64,000 nt of DNA, from assembly GCA_017445875.1 (NCBI GenBank), contig JAFSRZ010000048.1, positions 22,604 to 86,603 on the forward strand. Reading direction: 5' to 3'. Made by a program: the position numbers and the translations under genes. The notes beneath the pieces are model-generated. The model did not search any database. It saw only the letters and a list, made by a program, of their open reading frames with translations, and was not told the origin of the DNA. Position 1 is the stretch's first letter. The number at the start of each line of letters is the position of its first letter. Shown here in pieces: positions 16,260-25,204 of this stretch. Source of the DNA: Oscillospiraceae bacterium. Lineage in GTDB: Bacteria > Bacillota > Clostridia > Oscillospirales > Oscillospiraceae.

Positions 16260-17288
16260 TCAGTCACACCGGCAACCACGGTTTCCGCCGTTGCCGCTTC
16301 CACTGTTGCCGCAATTGTTCGAGGCACTGTTGCCGCTTCCGCAACTGTTGCCGCAACTGTTCGCGGCACTGTTGCCGCTTCCGCAGGTGCCGAAACTGTT
16401 GCCGCTTCCGCAGGTGCCGAAACTGTTGCCGCTTCCGCAGGTGCCGAAACTGTTGCCGCTTCCGCAGGTGCCGCCCCACGTATCCGCACACGCGCCGCGT
16501 ACGGCATTCGGCGGGAAGAACTCGCCTTCCGGGAAGTCGATGTTCCGGAAAATACTGCACGGGTCCTCCGCCGGACTTAATCCGCCCGTGCCAGAACATT
16601 CTTTACGCGGCATGCAATAGTCAATCATCGGAATCAGCAACTGGGTATCCCGTTCCAGACGCACAATCGAGAACTGTCCGAGCGTGATATACACCTGACG
16701 CCCGTCGTCGCAACTGGACAGGCCGTCGCCGAAACAGCCGTTGATGAAGTCGGGGATTTCGCACAGTTCGCAGTCGCGGCGGTCGCAACGGTCAACAATT
16801 CTTGCGTCCAGTACAATCGGGTCTACCGCTTCCACGACCGCGATGGGCAGATTGTTTTTCTGCATCAGTTGAATATCGGGTTCCCCGATACGAACCTGTG
16901 ACGAGAAAATCCGTGCGTTGCCCTCACTGCCGTACAGGATAGTACGCTTGTCGAACACGCACAAGCCCTCCACCGTCACCGGAATCGGACTGCTCAAGTA
17001 CGCCTGTAACGTGACATGGTAGAAGAAGCGCATATCCACTGTGTAAAAGCCTCTATGGAAGCTGACCGGTTCCACGTCGACATAAACGTGCAACAGTTTC
17101 GCGCTTCCGCCCTTGACCGACATGGCGCGGTTGATTACGTCCGCGCAACGGCATTGCGGATAAAATCGCAAATCCTCAATGCAGTCCTTATCCCGGCAGG
17201 AATCGTAAATTTTGCGGGTATGGATACACACGGCTTCCCGTACGCCGCACAAGTCCTCGATGGGGCCGGGCAATACTCGTTCTGACAT
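16260..17288 (-). CDS. Cys-rich conserved protein with GTCGSGNSF repeats
   Basis: 342-aa protein of unknown function. The N-terminal 240 residues start with a conserved-looking block (LCGVREAVCIHTRKIYDSCR, DKDCIEDLRFYPQCRC) and mixed beta segments rich in cysteine (CDRRDCELCEIPDFINGC). I recall such proteins in Clostridia only as hypothetical. The last 80 residues are low-complexity: four copies of GTCGSGNSF, then GN/SC-rich repeats, ending in CRCD. The Cys/Gly/Asn-rich tail is like spore-coat or cross-linked surface proteins, but that is a guess; there is no signal peptide. ATG 17288 with AGGAGGGATGACTTC upstream is convincing. Confidence 0.75.
   Translation of the reverse strand: MSERVLPGPIEDLCGVREAVCIHTRKIYDSCRDKDCIEDLRFYPQCRCADVINRAMSVKGGSAKLLHVYVDVEPVSFHRGFYTVDMRFFYHVTLQAYLSSPIPVTVEGLCVFDKRTILYGSEGNARIFSSQVRIGEPDIQLMQKNNLPIAVVEAVDPIVLDARIVDRCDRRDCELCEIPDFINGCFGDGLSSCDDGRQVYITLGQFSIVRLERDTQLLIPMIDYCMPRKECSGTGGLSPAEDPCSIFRNIDFPEGEFFPPNAVRGACADTWGGTCGSGNSFGTCGSGNSFGTCGSGNSFGTCGSGNSAANSCGNSCGSGNSASNNCGNSGSGNGGNRGCRCD
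16377..16484. repeat. In-frame 27-bp tandem repeat in the Cys-rich protein gene
   Basis: Four near-perfect copies of the 27-bp unit starting gcttccgcaggtgccgaaac (plus strand), each encoding nine residues GTCGSGNSF on the minus strand, followed by more degenerate relatives down to about 16290. Confidence 0.85.
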
Positions 17289-17370
17289 GAAGTCATCCCT
17301 CCTGAAAGAAACTGAACCGGCACACATTCCCGTTATCGCCGGGAATGCCCGTTCAGTCCAGTGTATGCGC

Positions 17371-17507
17371 ACGGCGCGGCGGGGTGACAGTACCCGTGCG
17401 GTGTACGGCGCGGCGGGGTGACAGTACCCGTACGGTACACGGCGCGGCGGGGTGACAGTACCCGTACGGTGTACGGCGCGGCGGGGTGACTGCGCCCCGT
17501 GCGGTGT
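17371..17507. repeat. Intergenic 34-bp tandem repeat
   Basis: Four head-to-tail copies starting at 17371, 17405, 17439 and 17473, each beginning acggcgcggcggggtgacag. The first three are nearly identical and the last is diverged and one base longer. It lies in the 312-base gap between the Cys-rich protein gene (-) and proB (+). It has no reading frame and no spacers. Confidence 0.9.
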
Positions 17508-17536
17508 ACGCTTTACGGGAACTTTTCCGCTTGCGG

Positions 17537-17565
17537 TTGCAACGCCCCCCGGAAACTGCTATAAT
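17537..17565 (+). promoter_or_regulatory. Promoter for proBAC
   Basis: TTGCAA (17537-17542), 17-base spacer, TATAAT (17560-17565), 35 bases before proB and 30 bases after the tandem repeat. Confidence 0.75.
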
Positions 17566-17600
17566 GTGCCGTATCTGACAGAAACGGCGGGTAATTTCAC

Positions 17601-18374
17601 ATGCGAATTGTAGTCAAAGTGGGTACGTCCACGCTGACATATCCCACGGGGCGCTTGAATATCCGGCGCGTGGAGACACTATGCAGAGTGTTGAGCGACC
17701 TCAAAAACGCGGGTCACGAAATGGTACTGGTATCCTCCGGGGCAATCGGCATGGGGACGGGGAAATTAGGCTTCTCGGAACGCCCCAAAGATATGCCCTC
17801 GAAACAGGCCGCCGCCGCCGTGGGACAGTGCGAATTAATGTACGTCTACGACAAACTGTTTGCGGAGTACAACCACACCGCCGCACAGATTCTTGTCACG
17901 GCGGAGGACTTGCGCGACGAAAAGCGGCACGGCAACTTTACTAATACCATTGTCCGGTTACTGGAACTGGACGCGCTCCCGGTTATCAACGAAAACGATA
18001 CCGTGTCCACGGAGGAAATCGCCTTCGGCGACAATGATACCTTGGGCGCGTTGTCGGCGGTCAGTGTCGGGGCGGACTTGCTGATTATCCTGACGGACAT
18101 CGACGGCCTCTACACCGCCGACCCCCGGACACATCCCGACGCCGTACGGGTGCCGGAAGTCCGCGAACTCACGCCGGAAATACTCTCGTCAGCGGGCGGA
18201 CAGGGTTCCGCGCTGAGTTCGGGCGGCATGGTCACGAAACTTGCCGCCGCGAAACTCTGCATGGAGGCCGGTATTGACATGTTGATTGTCAACGGCTCGC
18301 GCCCGGAAATTCTCTATGAGGCGGCGGACGGAAAGCCCGTCGGCACCAGATTTACAGGGAGGCGTACACAATGA
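17601..18374 (+). CDS. proB: Glutamate 5-kinase (ProB)
   Basis: Phosphorylates glutamate to gamma-glutamyl phosphate, the first step of proline synthesis. 257 aa of amino-acid-kinase fold: VVKVGTSTL at the N-terminus, VLVSSGAIGMG, PVINENDTVS (about residue 133), FGDNDTLGALSAVSVGADLLIILTDIDGLYTADPR, and GGMVTKLAAAKLCMEAG. It ends after the kinase domain, so the C-terminal PUA domain of longer ProB proteins is absent; short forms are known. ATG 17601. Its stop overlaps the proA start (ATGA), so the two are translationally coupled. Confidence 0.95.
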   Translation: MRIVVKVGTSTLTYPTGRLNIRRVETLCRVLSDLKNAGHEMVLVSSGAIGMGTGKLGFSERPKDMPSKQAAAAVGQCELMYVYDKLFAEYNHTAAQILVTAEDLRDEKRHGNFTNTIVRLLELDALPVINENDTVSTEEIAFGDNDTLGALSAVSVGADLLIILTDIDGLYTADPRTHPDAVRVPEVRELTPEILSSAGGQGSALSSGGMVTKLAAAKLCMEAGIDMLIVNGSRPEILYEAADGKPVGTRFTGRRTQ

Positions 18375-19630
18375 GTGGAACACGGGACATTATCAAGGCG
18401 GCAAAGGCGGCGGCACCGGTTTTAGCGGCGGCGTCGCCGGAGGTCAAGGACAAGGCTTTGGAAGCGGTCGCGGCGCGGCTGTTGTCCGAACAGGGCGACA
18501 TTTTAGCCGCCAACCGCGAGGACATGGAACAGGCCAAGGCGACATTAGGCGCGGTCATGGCGGACAGACTTCTACTGACGCCGGAACGTATCGCGGGCAT
18601 GTCGGCGGGTATCCGGGACGCGGTAGCGCTGCCCGACCCCGTGGGACGTGTGCGGCAACGCGTTGAGCGTCCAAACGGGCTGATTGTCGAGAAAGTCGCG
18701 GTGCCGCTGGGCGTGATTGCGATTATCTACGAAAGCCGCCCCAATGTCACATCCGACGCCGCCGCGCTGGCTCTGAAAGCCGGAAGCGCGGTTGTCTTGC
18801 GCGGCGGAAAGGAGGCGTTCCGCTCCAACGCGGCGATTGTACGGGCAATCCGGCTGGGACTGTCCGACGCCGGACTGCCCCCGGAATTAGTCGGTTTCGT
18901 CGACGACATCTCCCGCGACAGCGCAAAGGAACTCATGGAGGCCGAAGGCCTCATTGATTTGCTGATTCCCCGCGGCGGCGCGGGACTCATTCGCGCATGT
19001 ATGGAACACGCAAAAGTACCGTGCATTCAGACCGGCACCGGAATCTGTCACATTTACGTCGACGCCGCCGCCAATCAGGAAATGGCGCTGGATATCGTCG
19101 AGAACGCCAAGACAAGCCGCCCGTCCGTGTGCAACGCGGCGGAAGTCCTGTTAGTACACCGCGACATCGCCCCGGACTTTCTCCCGAAACTCCGCGAACG
19201 TCTGACGGACAACCGCGTGAAACGCGGCCTTGTCCCCGTGGAACTGCGTCTTGATTCCCGCGCAAGCGGAATTATTCCCGGCACACCCGCCGGGGAACAC
19301 GATTTCGACACCGAATTTTTAGACTACATTCTCGCGGTCGCGGTCGTGGACAGTGTCGGCGACGCCATACGCCATATCGCGGCGCATTCCACCGGACACA
19401 GTGAGGCCATTATCACGGACGACGCCGACGCGGCGGAACGCTTCACACGCGCCGTCGATTCCGCCGCCGTGTACGTCAACGCCTCCACGCGCTTCACGGA
19501 CGGCGGGGAATTTGGCCTCGGCTGTGAAATGGGCATTTCCACGCAGAAACTCCACGCACGCGGCCCCATGGGCTTGGAGGAACTGACTTCCTATAAATAC
19601 GTCGTGCGCGGAAACGGGCAGACACGTTGA
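18371..19630 (+). CDS. proA: Glutamate-5-semialdehyde dehydrogenase (ProA)
   Basis: NADPH-dependent reduction of gamma-glutamyl phosphate to glutamate semialdehyde, second step of proline synthesis. 419 aa, normal length. Aldehyde-dehydrogenase-like fold with GVIAIIYESRPNVTSDAAALALK, GGKEAFRSN, LIPRGGAGLIR, the catalytic Cys in RPSVCNAAEVLLVH (about residue 255), and FGLGCEMGISTQKLHARGPMGLEELT at the end. Overlaps proB by four bases. Confidence 0.97.
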   Translation: MSGTRDIIKAAKAAAPVLAAASPEVKDKALEAVAARLLSEQGDILAANREDMEQAKATLGAVMADRLLLTPERIAGMSAGIRDAVALPDPVGRVRQRVERPNGLIVEKVAVPLGVIAIIYESRPNVTSDAAALALKAGSAVVLRGGKEAFRSNAAIVRAIRLGLSDAGLPPELVGFVDDISRDSAKELMEAEGLIDLLIPRGGAGLIRACMEHAKVPCIQTGTGICHIYVDAAANQEMALDIVENAKTSRPSVCNAAEVLLVHRDIAPDFLPKLRERLTDNRVKRGLVPVELRLDSRASGIIPGTPAGEHDFDTEFLDYILAVAVVDSVGDAIRHIAAHSTGHSEAIITDDADAAERFTRAVDSAAVYVNASTRFTDGGEFGLGCEMGISTQKLHARGPMGLEELTSYKYVVRGNGQTR

Positions 19631-19668
19631 CACACTCCATAGAGAATCCACGAACGGAGGACGACAGT

Positions 19669-20481
19669 ATGAAACTGGCAGGCTTTATCGGTTGCGGGAA
19701 CATGGGCGGGATTTTAGCCGCCGCCGCCGCGACAAGTATCGGGGCGTGGGAAATCACCGCCGCCGACCACCACCCCGAAAAGACAGAACATCTCTGGAAA
19801 GAATACGGCGTGATTCCGGGGAGCGCACAGGAAATCGCCCGGAAATGTGACCTGATTTTCCTCGGCGTCAAGCCCCAGAGCATGAAGCCCACCGCACAGG
19901 AAATTCAAGAGGCGCTCGACGCCCGGAGCGATTCCTTCACACTGGTTTCCATGGCGGCGGGACTGTCCACGGAGACTATCGCGGAACTGTTCACGGGCAT
20001 GCGCGACGGCTGCGCGGTCATTCGGATTATGCCGAATACGGCGGCGGCTGTCGGGGAAGCCGTCATTCTGTACTGCACCAACGGCGAAGTAAAGCCCGAA
20101 ACCGAAACCGCCCTTGTGGAACTTCTCAGCCCCGCCGGAACCGTGGTCAAGGTCGACGAATCCCGCATGAACGCGGCAAGCGCCGTGACAGGCTGTGGCC
20201 CCGCGTTCGTGTGCCTGTTCGTCGAGGCCATGATTGACGGCGCGGTACAGTGCGGCCTTCCCCGTGCGCAGGCGGAACAATTCGTACTGCAAACGGTATC
20301 CGGCACCGCGCAACTGGCATTGAAAACCGGAGAGAATCCCGCCGAATTACGGGCGGCGGTATGTTCCCCGGCTGGCAGTACGATTGCGGGCGTGTCCGAA
20401 CTCGAAAAGCACACCGTCCGCTACGCGGTCATGGAAGCCGTGCGGGCGTCCTTCCAGCGTACGAAAGAACTGGGGAAATAA
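19669..20481 (+). CDS. proC: Pyrroline-5-carboxylate reductase (ProC)
   Basis: Last step of proline synthesis, reduction of pyrroline-5-carboxylate with NAD(P)H. 270 aa. Rossmann motif GFIGCGNMGG at the N-terminus, VKPQSM, VIRIMPNTAAAVGEAVI, and the family C-terminal signature (SAVTGCGPAFVCLFVEAMIDG, then VCSPAGSTIAGVSELE). ATG 19669 with CGGAGG at 8 bases; the upstream in-frame TTG overlapping proA lacks homology. Third gene of the proBAC operon, so the window holds the whole glutamate-to-proline route. Confidence 0.96.
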   Translation: MKLAGFIGCGNMGGILAAAAATSIGAWEITAADHHPEKTEHLWKEYGVIPGSAQEIARKCDLIFLGVKPQSMKPTAQEIQEALDARSDSFTLVSMAAGLSTETIAELFTGMRDGCAVIRIMPNTAAAVGEAVILYCTNGEVKPETETALVELLSPAGTVVKVDESRMNAASAVTGCGPAFVCLFVEAMIDGAVQCGLPRAQAEQFVLQTVSGTAQLALKTGENPAELRAAVCSPAGSTIAGVSELEKHTVRYAVMEAVRASFQRTKELGK

Positions 20482-20488
20482 TACACAC

Positions 20489-20656
20489 GCCCCCACCCGG
20501 CGCTGACGCGCCACCCTCCCCGCACGCGGGAAGGGCTTCGCGGGACTGCCGACGAGGAAAACGCGACAATTTTACTGGAAATGTCGGGCTTTGTGCCTCC
20601 CCCGCACGGCGGGGGAGGTGTCGCGGAGCGGCGGAGGGGGCAAAACGAATTTCTGT
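20489..20656. repeat. Dispersed GC-rich palindromic repeat, copy A2
   Basis: Same architecture as 1349-1513, including gcgggactgccgac in the centre and the shared 15-bp tail aaaacgaatttctgt. It lies between proC and the glyS promoter and probably separates the two transcripts. Confidence 0.85.
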
Positions 20657-20693
20657 GATACGTATCGTAACCAAATTGACACGGTTTTCCGCC

Positions 20694-20722
20694 TTGACAA
20701 GCCCCCGCCGTCATGGTATAGT
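20694..20722 (+). promoter_or_regulatory. Promoter for glyS
   Basis: TTGACA (20694-20699), 17-base spacer, TATAGT (20717-20722): one of the best matches in the window. The start codon is 161 bases further on. Confidence 0.8.
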
Positions 20723-20729
20723 ATGCGAC

Positions 20730-20870
20730 GGTGTAAAGCCGTGAAACGCGGCTTTTCGGCGTCAAAGAAACCGGACAGAGTTTCCGTACGGAAACCAATG
20801 TGTGAAACGGATGAGCTGTTCCTGTCTGCCCTGAGCCGAAAGGCCGGGGCGCTTTTCGTTGAATCAGGAG
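20730..20870 (+). promoter_or_regulatory. Structured 5' leader of glyS
   Basis: The transcribed leader has three stem candidates: aaagcc...ggctttt near 20735-20757, gtttcc-gtac-ggaaac near 20785-20800 enclosed by gacag/ctgtc, and gccctgagccgaaaggccggggc near 20828-20850 followed by gcttttcgtt, which resembles an attenuator-type terminator. T-box control would be expected for a tRNA synthetase, but I cannot find the T-box consensus, so the leader class is open. Confidence 0.45.
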
Positions 20871-20883
20871 GCTTGAAAAACAT

Positions 20884-22281
20884 ATGGACAATCAGCAGAA
20901 AACCATGGAGCGCATAGTGGCGCTATGCAAGGGACGCGGATTTGTGTTTCCGGGCAGTGAGATTTACGGCGGCCTCGCCAACAGTTGGGACTACGGCCCG
21001 CTGGGCGTCGAACTCAAGAACAATGTCAAACGCGCTTGGTGGAAGAAGTTCGTACAGGAGAACCCGTACAATGTCGGCCTTGACGCCGCGATTTTGATGA
21101 ACCCGGAAGTATGGGTGGCGTCGGGACACGTGTCCACGTTCAACGACCCCCTGATTGACTGCCGCGCCTGTAAAATGCGTCACCGCGCTGACAAACTTGT
21201 CGAGGAGTTTGTCAAGGAAAACGGCATAGATGTTGTGGTAGAGGCCATGACACAGGAGGAGCTTGTAGCGTTCATCCGGGAACACGCCGTACCGTGTCCG
21301 GGTTGCGGCAAAAGCGACTTCACGGATATTCGCCGCTTCAATCTGATGTTCAAGACACATCAGGGCGTCACGGAGGACACCGCGAGCGAAGTTTACTTAC
21401 GCCCGGAGACCGCGCAGGGTATTTTCGTCAATTTTCCGGCGATTCAGCGCACGACGCGCCGGAAACTGCCGTTCGGCGTCTGTCAGGTGGGGAAATCGTT
21501 CCGAAACGAAATCACGCCGGGCAACTTCATTTTCCGAATCCGGGAATTTGAGCAGATGGAGCTTGAATTTTTCTGCAAGCCCGATACCGATTTGGAGTGG
21601 TTCCAATACTGGCGCACGTACTGCCATGACTGGCTGATAGGCCTCAACATCCGGGAGGAAAATTTACGTCTGCGCGACCACACCCCGGAGGAACTCGCGT
21701 TCTACTCCAAGGCGACGACTGACTTTGAATACCGGTTCCCGTTCGGCTGGGGCGAACTCTGGGGCGTCGCCGACCGCACAGACTACGATTTATCGCAACA
21801 TCAGAAGCACTCCGGGCAGGACTTGACCTACTACGACCAAGAGAAGAACGAACATTACATTCCGTATGTCATAGAGCCGTCGTTAGGCGCTGACCGCATG
21901 ACGCTGGCCTTGTTAGTGGAGGCGTACGACGAGGAAACAGTAGACGCCGCCAAGAACGATGTCCGCACGGTCATGAGATTTCACCCGGCGATTGCGCCGT
22001 TTAAGGTGGCGGTGCTTCCGCTGTCGAAGAAGCTCAGCGACAAGGCCAAGGACATTCAGCAAAGCCTTTCCAGAGACTGGATGACCGACTTTGACGACAC
22101 CGGGTCTATCGGCAAGCGTTACCGCCGGGAGGACGAAATCGGCACGCCGTACTGTGTGACGGTGGATTTCCAGACCGACGAGGACAACCGCGTGACGGTA
22201 CGCGACCGCGACACTATGGAACAGGAACGCGTGGCGGTTTCGGAACTGCGGGCGTATTTGTCGGAAAAACTGGCCTATTGA
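20884..22281 (+). CDS. glyS: Glycyl-tRNA synthetase, dimeric class II type
   Basis: Charges tRNA-Gly. 465 aa, the alpha2-type enzyme also found in eukaryotes and many Gram-positive bacteria. Visible: [24 protein letters not shown] (N-terminal block), a CRACKMRHR...PCPGCGK zinc-type insertion (about residues 97-141), [37 protein letters not shown] (motif 2), and [15 protein letters not shown] (motif 3), then the anticodon-binding domain from about 365. ATG 20884 with AGGAGGC at 11 bases. Confidence 0.97.
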   Translation: MDNQQKTMERIVALCKGRGFVFPGSEIYGGLANSWDYGPLGVELKNNVKRAWWKKFVQENPYNVGLDAAILMNPEVWVASGHVSTFNDPLIDCRACKMRHRADKLVEEFVKENGIDVVVEAMTQEELVAFIREHAVPCPGCGKSDFTDIRRFNLMFKTHQGVTEDTASEVYLRPETAQGIFVNFPAIQRTTRRKLPFGVCQVGKSFRNEITPGNFIFRIREFEQMELEFFCKPDTDLEWFQYWRTYCHDWLIGLNIREENLRLRDHTPEELAFYSKATTDFEYRFPFGWGELWGVADRTDYDLSQHQKHSGQDLTYYDQEKNEHYIPYVIEPSLGADRMTLALLVEAYDEETVDAAKNDVRTVMRFHPAIAPFKVAVLPLSKKLSDKAKDIQQSLSRDWMTDFDDTGSIGKRYRREDEIGTPYCVTVDFQTDEDNRVTVRDRDTMEQERVAVSELRAYLSEKLAY

Positions 22282-22328
22282 CCGGTATCTGACCGTGTGA
22301 CAGAAGGGGGGGACACCGCATTTCTAAA

Positions 22329-25157
22329 GTGAACAAACCCCATAAGAAGCGCTCGACAAAGAAGTCCGCCGCACCTCACGGGCAGTATCACGACCCTTAC
22401 GGGCGGCCTTACGACCCGCACGGGAAAAGCGATTCCGTTTCCGGGAACGATTCCGAACCCGTGCGGAAAGTCGGGCGGCAGGAGCGGCAGTCGAAAACGG
22501 AGTACAAGCTAAAGGACATGAGAGAGAAAGAAGAACGTCCCGCGCCGTCGGTACTCGCGCCGCCGCCGTCCCTTTCGGACTTGTGGACGGCGTCGACGCC
22601 GCTTGTCAAGCGTCAGCACGCGGATATTCCGTTCCCGGACGCGTCGGCGGGGAATATCAAAATCTATCAGTCGGAGAAGCCGAAGCCCCGGACGGGGAAA
22701 GCGCTTCCGCCCGTGCCGCTGACAACGAATCTTTTCCAGTTGGAGGAGCCGTCCCACAAGCGCAAGGGACAGCGGCAAAAAGGCAAAAAGTCGATACCGT
22801 TACAGTTAGTGGAACCGGAGCCGGAACCGCCGCCAACCGTACCGCCGCCGCGTGTAGCGGTGCCGACACCTATCAGTCTGTTGCGCTGGCGTCAGGAACT
22901 CAAAGAGGGCGAACGAAGTCTTGCACGGCGCAAAGATTCCGTGTCCGAAGCCGCGCAGGATTTGCCGTGGCTGCCCAATCCGAACGCGAAGCCGCCCGCC
23001 CCGCCGCCGTCTGTCCCGCTGTCGCAACAGGTTTCCGCGTTCTGTCTGAACGCCGTACGCGCCGGAGCTGTCAAGGCGAAAGACTTGCTTTTCGGAACAT
23101 TGACACGCGTTTTTCTGTTCCTTGTGCGGATTGTTGTGACGGCGTTTCTGTGGGTGCGGGGACACCTGCCGCCGTTGCCGCCGTTCCTGCGCAAACGCCG
23201 CCGCTATCGCGGACGGTTGCGTGTCTCGGCTTGGAGTCAGTGGAGGGCGTTCTGTCTGTCGTCGCTGTTCATGGGACTTGCTGTCACGGGCGCGGTCGAG
23301 GCCGTGCGCGTGGGGAATTTCATGGACATGTGCGCGTGGGCGGCCGAACGGATGGGAAGTTTCTTTCTGTCGGGGGTACTCTACGGCGCGGTCGTCGGAC
23401 TTTTAGGCGCGGTCATTGGAAAATTATGGGTGTCGGGACTGCTGGTGTCGATACTCGGTCTTGCCGCCGCGCTCGTGAATCACTTCAAGTTGCGCATTGA
23501 CGGGACGCCGCTTGTGCTGTCCGACTTCGGCCTTGTCGGACAGGCCGGAGATGTGGCGGGTGTCGCCGGGGAATTAAGTCCGCCGGGCGTGTTCTGGCAT
23601 TCGGTCTGGTTTCTGACATTCTGCGTCTTGACGCTCTTTTTCCTCAGCGAGTGGACGCGTACCCGTGGCGCGGACAGGCTTATGCCGGTACTGCTGTCCG
23701 CCGCGCTGACATTCTGCCTGTTCTCGGCGGGTATGACAATTTCCGTGGGGGCGCTGTTTCATGTCGACGTTGCCGAACGCCTGCCCCCCGCCACAAATCA
23801 CAGGCTTTACGGCCTGACCGTCAGCCTGTGGCGGGAACTACTCCTACAGAAAATCAGTCCGCCCGACGGCTACAGCCTCGAACAAATGCGGGAAGTCCTG
23901 CAGGAAGTCGACGCGCTGACCGCGACGCCGGAACCCGCGGAGGGAGAGGAAGTCCCGCCCGAAAAACCCATGCCCAATGTACTGGTCATTCTGTCGGAAA
24001 GTTTCTTCGACGTGAACCGTTTACCGGGCGTCACCTACGACCGCGACCCCGTGGAAAATTTCCACGCCCTACAGGCCGAGAGTATCAGTGGGCGCTTCTA
24101 CTCCCATTATCTGGGCTACGGCACGGGCTATATCGAAATGTCCATGCAGTCGGGTATCGGGGAACTCGACCTCGACGCCGGAACCAATATTTGTTTCATG
24201 CCCGATGAGACCTACGAACTTTTCGACGCCCTCGCCGAACAGTATACGAATTTAGGCACCTATACGGCGGAAATGCTTCACGCCTACGATAACAGTCTCT
24301 ACAACCGCACCGTGACATATCCGCTGATGGGCTACTCAAAAAGCCTCTACTCGGAGGATATCCGCGCCCTCGGCATTGAGTGGAACGGCAATCTGTACGG
24401 CGGTTACTACATGAAAGACTCGTACTTTTTCCAAGCCATGCGCCACGAAATGGAGAAAATCAACGAGTCCGGGCAAAAAGCGTTTCTGTACGGAATCACG
24501 ATGGAGAACCACCAGCCGTTCAACCCCGACAAGTTCAACGGCGTGTGTCAGGTGAAAGTCACCGCGCCGAAATTGAAGCGTTCCGAACTCGAAATCTTAA
24601 AAGTAGGCGTGGAGGGAATCGTACGCGCCGACGCCGCCTTGAAAGAACTCACCGACGCGTTGCGGGAATATCCTGTGCCGACGATAGTCGCCTTTTTCGG
24701 CGACCACAGGCCAACGTTGCCAATGCCTAACGGGCGCACGGTCTACACGCAACTTGGCCTTGTCCCCGGCGGCGACACCAGTCTTTGGACGGAAGAGCAA
24801 ATCGGCGACATTTATTCCAGTGACTACCTGATTTGGGCGAACGACGCCGCGTTGCTTCAGGGACAGGCCGGAACCCGTAAACATGCCGGGGTACTGTCCT
24901 TCGGCCCCATGGTTCTGGAACTGACCGGACAGCCCCTCACGCGCTGGTGGAAACTGGCCTGTCTTTCGGCGAAAGTCCAGCTTGTCAGCCGGGAAGTGTA
25001 CTTTGTCAACGGCAAAGGGGAACCGTTCTTCACACAGGCGCGGGCGCAACTCTCAGAGGAGGAGGAACACTTGTTATATTTGCGTTCCTGTGTCCTCTAC
25101 GACGCCCTTTACGGCGAACGCTACATCACAAGGGAAATGAACCGCGCCGGACCATAG
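22329..25157 (+). CDS. LTA synthase-like sulfatase-fold membrane phosphotransferase
   Basis: 942-aa membrane protein of the lipoteichoic acid synthase/phosphoglycerol transferase family, likely transferring glycerol-phosphate or a related group outside the membrane. The first 250 residues are a Lys/Arg/Pro-rich cytoplasmic extension, much longer than in LtaS. About five membrane spans follow (residues 255-480). The catalytic domain (about 550-860) has NVLVILSESFFDV (metal-binding Glu), YGTGYIEM with the expected nucleophile Thr, YGITMENHQPF and VAFFGDHRPTLP. GTG 22329 is given as start, but its ribosome site is 16 bases away. An in-frame ATT at 22320 sits 7 bases from AAGGGGGGG and may be the true start. 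47 bases after glyS. Confidence 0.88.
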   Translation: MNKPHKKRSTKKSAAPHGQYHDPYGRPYDPHGKSDSVSGNDSEPVRKVGRQERQSKTEYKLKDMREKEERPAPSVLAPPPSLSDLWTASTPLVKRQHADIPFPDASAGNIKIYQSEKPKPRTGKALPPVPLTTNLFQLEEPSHKRKGQRQKGKKSIPLQLVEPEPEPPPTVPPPRVAVPTPISLLRWRQELKEGERSLARRKDSVSEAAQDLPWLPNPNAKPPAPPPSVPLSQQVSAFCLNAVRAGAVKAKDLLFGTLTRVFLFLVRIVVTAFLWVRGHLPPLPPFLRKRRRYRGRLRVSAWSQWRAFCLSSLFMGLAVTGAVEAVRVGNFMDMCAWAAERMGSFFLSGVLYGAVVGLLGAVIGKLWVSGLLVSILGLAAALVNHFKLRIDGTPLVLSDFGLVGQAGDVAGVAGELSPPGVFWHSVWFLTFCVLTLFFLSEWTRTRGADRLMPVLLSAALTFCLFSAGMTISVGALFHVDVAERLPPATNHRLYGLTVSLWRELLLQKISPPDGYSLEQMREVLQEVDALTATPEPAEGEEVPPEKPMPNVLVILSESFFDVNRLPGVTYDRDPVENFHALQAESISGRFYSHYLGYGTGYIEMSMQSGIGELDLDAGTNICFMPDETYELFDALAEQYTNLGTYTAEMLHAYDNSLYNRTVTYPLMGYSKSLYSEDIRALGIEWNGNLYGGYYMKDSYFFQAMRHEMEKINESGQKAFLYGITMENHQPFNPDKFNGVCQVKVTAPKLKRSELEILKVGVEGIVRADAALKELTDALREYPVPTIVAFFGDHRPTLPMPNGRTVYTQLGLVPGGDTSLWTEEQIGDIYSSDYLIWANDAALLQGQAGTRKHAGVLSFGPMVLELTGQPLTRWWKLACLSAKVQLVSREVYFVNGKGEPFFTQARAQLSEEEEHLLYLRSCVLYDALYGERYITREMNRAGP

Positions 25158-25166
25158 TCAGGCCGC

Positions 25167-25190
25167 GACGGCCTCTGATTGTCAGAGGCC
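25167..25190. terminator. Hairpin between convergent genes
   Basis: Perfect inverted repeat cggcctctga-ttg-tcagaggccg between the sulfatase gene (+) and the zinc-ribbon gene (-). No T-run. Confidence 0.5.
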
Positions 25191-25204
25191 GCCGCGTCGA
25201 CACG

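Noticed and set aside
17371-17507. CRISPR array
   Set aside because: The 34-bp copies are directly adjacent with no spacers, so it is a simple tandem repeat.
20722-20884. T-box riboswitch in front of glyS
   Set aside because: Expected by function, but the conserved antiterminator sequence is not apparent; recorded only as a structured leader.
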